Shown in pieces: positions 22,577 through 25,465 of a stretch of DNA of 25,465 nt. Position 1 is the stretch's first letter. Each line of letters starts with the position of its first letter. The notes beneath the pieces were generated by a model. That model was not told where the DNA came from, searched no databases, and saw only the letters and a program-made list of their open reading frames with translations. The stretch lies in the NCBI GenBank assembly GCA_934193515.1, contig CAKPVJ010000031.1:1-25465 (forward strand). The letters are read 5' to 3'. A program made the translations under genes and the position numbers. Source of the stretch: an uncultured Megasphaera sp. (GTDB lineage: Bacteria; Bacillota; Negativicutes; Veillonellales; Megasphaeraceae).

Positions 22577-22816
22577 GCGTTCAACCTCCTATAAATGTAT
22601 TGTATCACACGGTCGAGTTAGAACCCATGTTGTTGTAAAAACATGCACAATCATGCCAAGAATGCATAAAATTTCCCCGCTGCACTGCCAATCGTCTTTT
22701 GCGTGTCCCTGCTGTTCATCGGTCAGCGATACATGAAACCAGTCTCTGTTACATGGTCTATTTGCTGGTACATGAATAGATTTTTTTAGCGTTCCGCCCA
22801 CTACAATACAGCAAAA
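22577..22816. other. Intergenic stretch with possible ORF remnant
   Basis: The gap between the second MBL gene and the PepSY gene. On the minus strand a frame of about 70 codons from a GTG at 22801 to a TAG at 22589 has a protein-like composition (for example VSLTDEQQGHAKDDWQCSGE), but it lacks a ribosome binding site, and its end overlaps the MBL promoter and leader. It may be a decayed gene or chance. I see no other feature apart from the MBL promoter and the PepSY terminator at its borders. Confidence 0.35.
22599..22607 (-). promoter_or_regulatory. Extended -10 promoter of the second MBL gene
   Basis: The minus strand reads TGATACAAT, an extended -10, about 23 nt before the ATG with AGGAGG between. 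No matching -35 is visible. Confidence 0.45.
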
Positions 22817-22871
22817 AAAGGGCGTCGCATGATGTCCATACTCTATCCCGACATTCATGCGGCAGCCCTTT
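22813..22871 (-). terminator. Intrinsic terminator after the PepSY gene
   Basis: Outer arms AAAGGGC and GCCCTTT (22817-22823, 22865-22871) and inner arms CGCATGA/TCATGCG form a long interrupted stem beginning about 20 nt past the PepSY stop; seven T residues follow on the minus strand. Confidence 0.82.
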
Positions 22872-22891
22872 GCCACTATATCCCTATGTAT

Positions 22892-23464
22892 TTATTTTAC
22901 TTTTGCTTTCAACACTTGGCCCGTAACAGCATCGATGCACATTTTATACGATACGCGGTCCACTTTCGCCTCTACGTCATATACAGGATGGAATGTCATA
23001 GCCGCCGCGTTTGTCTGCGTATCAGGCTGGGCCGCTTCTGTCACTGCCGGCGCTGCCTGTGGTGAAGTTGCTGCCGGTTCCTGCGTCGGACGCTGTTTTT
23101 GTTTGTGTTCTTTTTTATATCCTTTTTTATCTGTTTCCTGATGCAGCGCCGTGTCTTTCAAGACAACTTTTTTAAATTGGATGACTCCCGGTTCTTTTCC
23201 TATAGTCTGTACGGCAATATCTTTGACTTGCGATTCATTTAAAATCGCAACGTCATATTGAGCAGCTCGCTGTTCGATAAGTTCTGTCTGCGCCGCAGCG
23301 ACCTGGATTTTCTTTTCTGCCTTTTGCTGATGGTGGTACCAGGTGCCGCTGCCGCCGGCAACAGCACAAATGAGGAGTACGACGGCTCCTTTTTTCAGTA
23401 AGCCCGGTGTCATGATTCGTTTGCATGCTTCTTTTCCTTGATTCCAGTACGATTGTGTATTCAT
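22892..23464 (-). CDS. Membrane-anchored PepSY-domain protein
   Basis: A 190-aa protein with a short cytosolic N-terminus, one membrane span (about 25-42, GAVVLLICAVAGGSG) and an extracellular part. The outer part carries PepSY-like halves: ILNESQVKDIAVQTIGKEPGVI (74-95) and FHPVYDVEAKVDRVSYKMCIDAVTGQVL (159-185, shown only as landmarks). Between them lies a 54-residue linker, first Lys-rich then Pro/Ala/Thr/Gln-rich (about 104-157), longer than in ordinary PepSY domains. PepSY domains are thought to inhibit peptidases or sense envelope state. AAAGGAGG lies 7 nt before the ATG. It is divergent from a histidine kinase/regulator pair, a frequent neighbourhood for PepSY genes, so it is probably a target or accessory sensor of that system. 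Confidence 0.78.
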   Translation of the reverse strand: MNTQSYWNQGKEACKRIMTPGLLKKGAVVLLICAVAGGSGTWYHHQQKAEKKIQVAAAQTELIEQRAAQYDVAILNESQVKDIAVQTIGKEPGVIQFKKVVLKDTALHQETDKKGYKKEHKQKQRPTQEPAATSPQAAPAVTEAAQPDTQTNAAAMTFHPVYDVEAKVDRVSYKMCIDAVTGQVLKAKVK

Positions 23465-23680
23465 AAAAATGCCTCCTTTGCGAACTATATGGCTATGTAT
23501 AATGTACTATCTCTTTAATGTATCTATAGTATACAGAATATTTCTAACGATTTACTAAACTAGACCATACAATTCACAAACGAAAGGCTTACAGCCCGAC
23601 AGGTCCCTAGCCAGCGCCTGCATCCTATACTATAATAAATATACATATAATATCCTGCTGTTAAAGGAGGCATATCTATC
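23465..23680. promoter_or_regulatory. Divergent control region between PepSY and kinase genes
   Basis: A 216-bp AT-rich gap. Leftward, TATACT (23533-23528) is a -10 candidate for the PepSY gene; rightward, TATAAT (23631-23636) serves the kinase gene. Neither has a good -35, which suits activator-dependent promoters. On the minus strand TACATTA occurs twice 16 bp apart just upstream of the PepSY ribosome binding site. These are possible response-regulator sites but are not proven. No ORF is seen. Confidence 0.4.
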
Positions 23681-25195
23681 GTGCGTTTACGTGATATTTC
23701 GCTGCGAAAGCGAATCCTTTTTGCAAATTTTCTTATGGTATTCATTCCCGTCGTTCTCTTATCCCTTCTTGGTTTGCTGCTCTTTGCCGGTCTGCATGTG
23801 ACCGGTACAGCGCGCGAAGGAGAGTTGGCTTTGCTATGGGCAAAAAAAGGCCCGGCTATCCCTGTAACGTATGCCGTCAACGCCCTGCGCAAAACAGTAG
23901 ACACCAAAAATACGATAAAGGTAAAGGATATTAGCCGGTTTTGCCGTACCTTAGAAGACAGGGAAATTTATGTCACGATTTATCAAAATGACCAGCCTCT
24001 CTATACATCTCCCGGCATGTCAAGTGAAGCCATTAAACAGACGGCCCTTGTAGAAAGTGACTATGCCCCTGCCATGATGCGTTGGACGGAAGGCGAGGAA
24101 AACTCTTTTATATTTTCATATACCAGTCCCGATCATCCAGCCGCCATATACGCTGTTGGTCAATCTCCCCTCATCTCCTCGCTGGATGAAAAAAACACCC
24201 TGCTGCGAAATGTACTGGAAATCCTTGTCTTTGCCATCCTGATTATCGCTATTTTGCTGATTATCTGGCTCGGCATATCGTTGTCACGGTTTCTCTCTAA
24301 ACAAATACTCGAACCCTTGGCCGCCCTGCGCAGCGCATCGGATGAAATCCGCAAGGGCAATCTGGACGCACCGCTTGTGGTACCGACACTTGACGAGCTG
24401 GGACAGACCTGCCGGGATTTTGATGCTATGCGGCGTGATTTAAAAACGGCGCGGGAAGAACAAAAACGATACGAACAAAACCGCAAAGAACTCATTGCCG
24501 GCATTTCTCATGACCTGGCAACACCGCTGACAGTCGTCAAAGGCTATGCCAGCGGGCTGCGCGAAGGCATTGCCAACACGCCGGAAAAGCAGCACCGCTA
24601 TATTGACGGCATTTACCATACGGCCTGCTCGATGGAACATCTTGTCGAAAGTCTCTTTCTCTTTTCCAAGCTGGATTTAGGCCGTATCCCCTTTACATTG
24701 GAAAATGTTTTATGTTATCGTTATTTTGAAGATTTTGTACAGGAAGAAGCACCGTTAATGGCAGAACAAGGCCTGACGCTGCGTCTTGCCGGTAAACCGA
24801 CGACTGCCCAAATCGCTATCGACCGCATGCAGTTCCGCCGGGTCTTGGAAAACCTGCTGAACAACAGCTTAAAATACAAAACGACAGCCGCTGTCGATTT
24901 TACAGTGACCGTGACAGAAACGGCACACAGCGTAACCATTCACTGCGCCGATACGGGACAAGGCGTCCCCGATGAAAGTCTCCCCAAATTGTTTGACAGT
25001 TTTTACCGCACCGATGCGGCCCGTACGAATGTGACAAAAGGAAGCGGCCTGGGGCTGGCCATTGCCAAACAAATTATTATATCTATGAACGGCACGATTG
25101 CCGCGTCCCATACGCCGGGCGGCGGTCTGACTATATCGATTACTTTGCCAAAAGTAAAGGAGGATATATGGCATGAAATGCGTACTCATCATTGA
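23681..25195 (+). CDS. Sensor histidine kinase
   Basis: A 504-aa membrane kinase of a two-component system. Order: membrane span 1 (about 12-37), an extracellular sensor domain of about 140 residues (40-178), membrane span 2 (about 179-200), HAMP (about 201-255), HisKA with phospho-accepting H277 in ISHDLATPLT, then the ATPase domain with N box ENLLNNSLKYK (390-400), G1 DTGQGVP (424-430), F box and G2 GSGLGLAI (454-461). The GTG start has AAAGGAGG 10 nt upstream. Its 3' end overlaps the response regulator gene by 23 nt, so the pair is coupled. The signal is unknown; the adjacent PepSY gene points to an envelope stimulus. Confidence 0.94.
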   Translation: MRLRDISLRKRILFANFLMVFIPVVLLSLLGLLLFAGLHVTGTAREGELALLWAKKGPAIPVTYAVNALRKTVDTKNTIKVKDISRFCRTLEDREIYVTIYQNDQPLYTSPGMSSEAIKQTALVESDYAPAMMRWTEGEENSFIFSYTSPDHPAAIYAVGQSPLISSLDEKNTLLRNVLEILVFAILIIAILLIIWLGISLSRFLSKQILEPLAALRSASDEIRKGNLDAPLVVPTLDELGQTCRDFDAMRRDLKTAREEQKRYEQNRKELIAGISHDLATPLTVVKGYASGLREGIANTPEKQHRYIDGIYHTACSMEHLVESLFLFSKLDLGRIPFTLENVLCYRYFEDFVQEEAPLMAEQGLTLRLAGKPTTAQIAIDRMQFRRVLENLLNNSLKYKTTAAVDFTVTVTETAHSVTIHCADTGQGVPDESLPKLFDSFYRTDAARTNVTKGSGLGLAIAKQIIISMNGTIAASHTPGGGLTISITLPKVKEDIWHEMRTHH

Positions 25196-25465
25196 AGATA
25201 ATCAAGAAATTACCGAATTAGAACGAGATTATTTAGAAGCCAACGACTTTGCCGTCGTCGTTTGCGGTGACGGCAAAAAAGGCTTGGAGCTGGCATTACG
25301 TGAAGATTTTAACCTGATTCTGCTGGACATCATGCTCCCCGGCATGGACGGGTTCCAAGTTTGCCGCAAAGTTCGGGAAGTAAAGGAAGTCCCCATTCTC
25401 ATGGTGTCTGCCAAACGGGAAGACATCGACAAAATCCGCGGTCTCGGTCTGGGAGCCGATGATTA
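25173..25465 (+). CDS. Response regulator, N-terminal receiver domain (cut by window edge)
   Basis: The first 97 codons of a response regulator, running off the right edge. The receiver domain is recognisable: acidic pair E8/D9 in LIIEDN, phosphorylated D52 in LLDIMLPGMDG, switch residue S79 and K81 in VSAK. The output domain is outside; by analogy with kinases of this type it is probably an OmpR/PhoB winged helix, but this cannot be seen. AAGGAGG lies 9 nt before the ATG, within the end of the kinase gene. Confidence 0.92.
   Translation, partial: MKCVLIIEDNQEITELERDYLEANDFAVVVCGDGKKGLELALREDFNLILLDIMLPGMDGFQVCRKVREVKEVPILMVSAKREDIDKIRGLGLGADD

Noticed and set aside
22589..22876. 95-codon minus-strand frame starting with ATG
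   Set aside because: Its ATG and first codons lie in the terminator hairpin of the PepSY gene and no ribosome binding site is present; only the later part was kept as a possible remnant.
1..25465. CRISPR arrays, IS elements, tRNA genes, prophage attachment sites
   Set aside because: No regularly spaced repeats, transposase, cloverleaf-like sequence or integrase was found on reading both strands; detection of diverged cases would need software.

Overview
The window looks like chromosomal DNA from a low-to-mid G+C, Gram-positive-type lineage, most likely a Negativicute (Veillonellaceae/Megasphaera-like). This placement is an inference. It rests on strong AGGAGG ribosome binding sites, TTG/GTG starts, sigma-A-type promoters, the rpsO-pnp-dut order, a TRAM-domain RlmD and a secreted DUF4127 protein. 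No species assignment is possible from the sequence alone. No tRNA, rRNA, IS element, prophage or CRISPR array was seen.

Layout. Positions 1-352 hold no recognisable gene but contain a leftward promoter, a perfect 24-bp palindrome and a long terminator-type hairpin. From 353 to 15587 every gene is on the minus strand, in transcriptional order from right to left: lysC, a 99-aa unknown, acpS, a fused nnrE/nnrD, a secreted lipoprotein with a ComEC-type metallo-beta-lactamase (MBL) domain, a DUF3006 protein, an AMIN/amidase_3 cell-wall amidase, a class I/II aminotransferase, rpsO, pnp, dut, a Nudix ADP-ribose pyrophosphatase, deoB, a pyrimidine-nucleoside phosphorylase, and rlmD. From 15873 on, orientation is mixed: a purine permease (+), a DUF4127 secreted protein (-), a UPF0126/TRIC-type membrane protein (-), tadA (+), a SIMPL-domain periplasmic protein (+), a second secreted MBL protein (-), a PepSY-domain membrane protein (-), and a divergent histidine kinase/response regulator pair (+), the latter cut by the right edge.

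How the genes work together. nudF-deoB-pdp form a tight nucleoside/ribose-phosphate salvage operon, with the deoB stop codon inside the pdp ribosome binding site. dut sits just upstream behind a terminator, so the block handles nucleotide pool cleaning and salvage. rpsO and pnp each have a structured leader that resembles, in architecture only, the autoregulated leaders known in other bacteria. The lysC-to-amidase run is mainly housekeeping (aspartate-family biosynthesis, CoA transfer to ACP, NAD(P)HX repair, cell-wall turnover) with an extracellular MBL protein inside it. The PepSY/kinase/regulator cluster resembles envelope-sensing systems in which a PepSY protein is encoded beside its two-component regulator.

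Most of the window is ordinary core genome. The least explained parts are the palindrome/hairpin leader at the left edge, a 28-codon upstream ORF enclosing a terminator hairpin in front of the aminotransferase, the pair of secreted ComEC-like MBL paralogs (one lacking a conserved His segment), hairpins on the plus strand at 21535-21611, and a split PepSY domain beside the two-component system. None of these is proven to be a new system.
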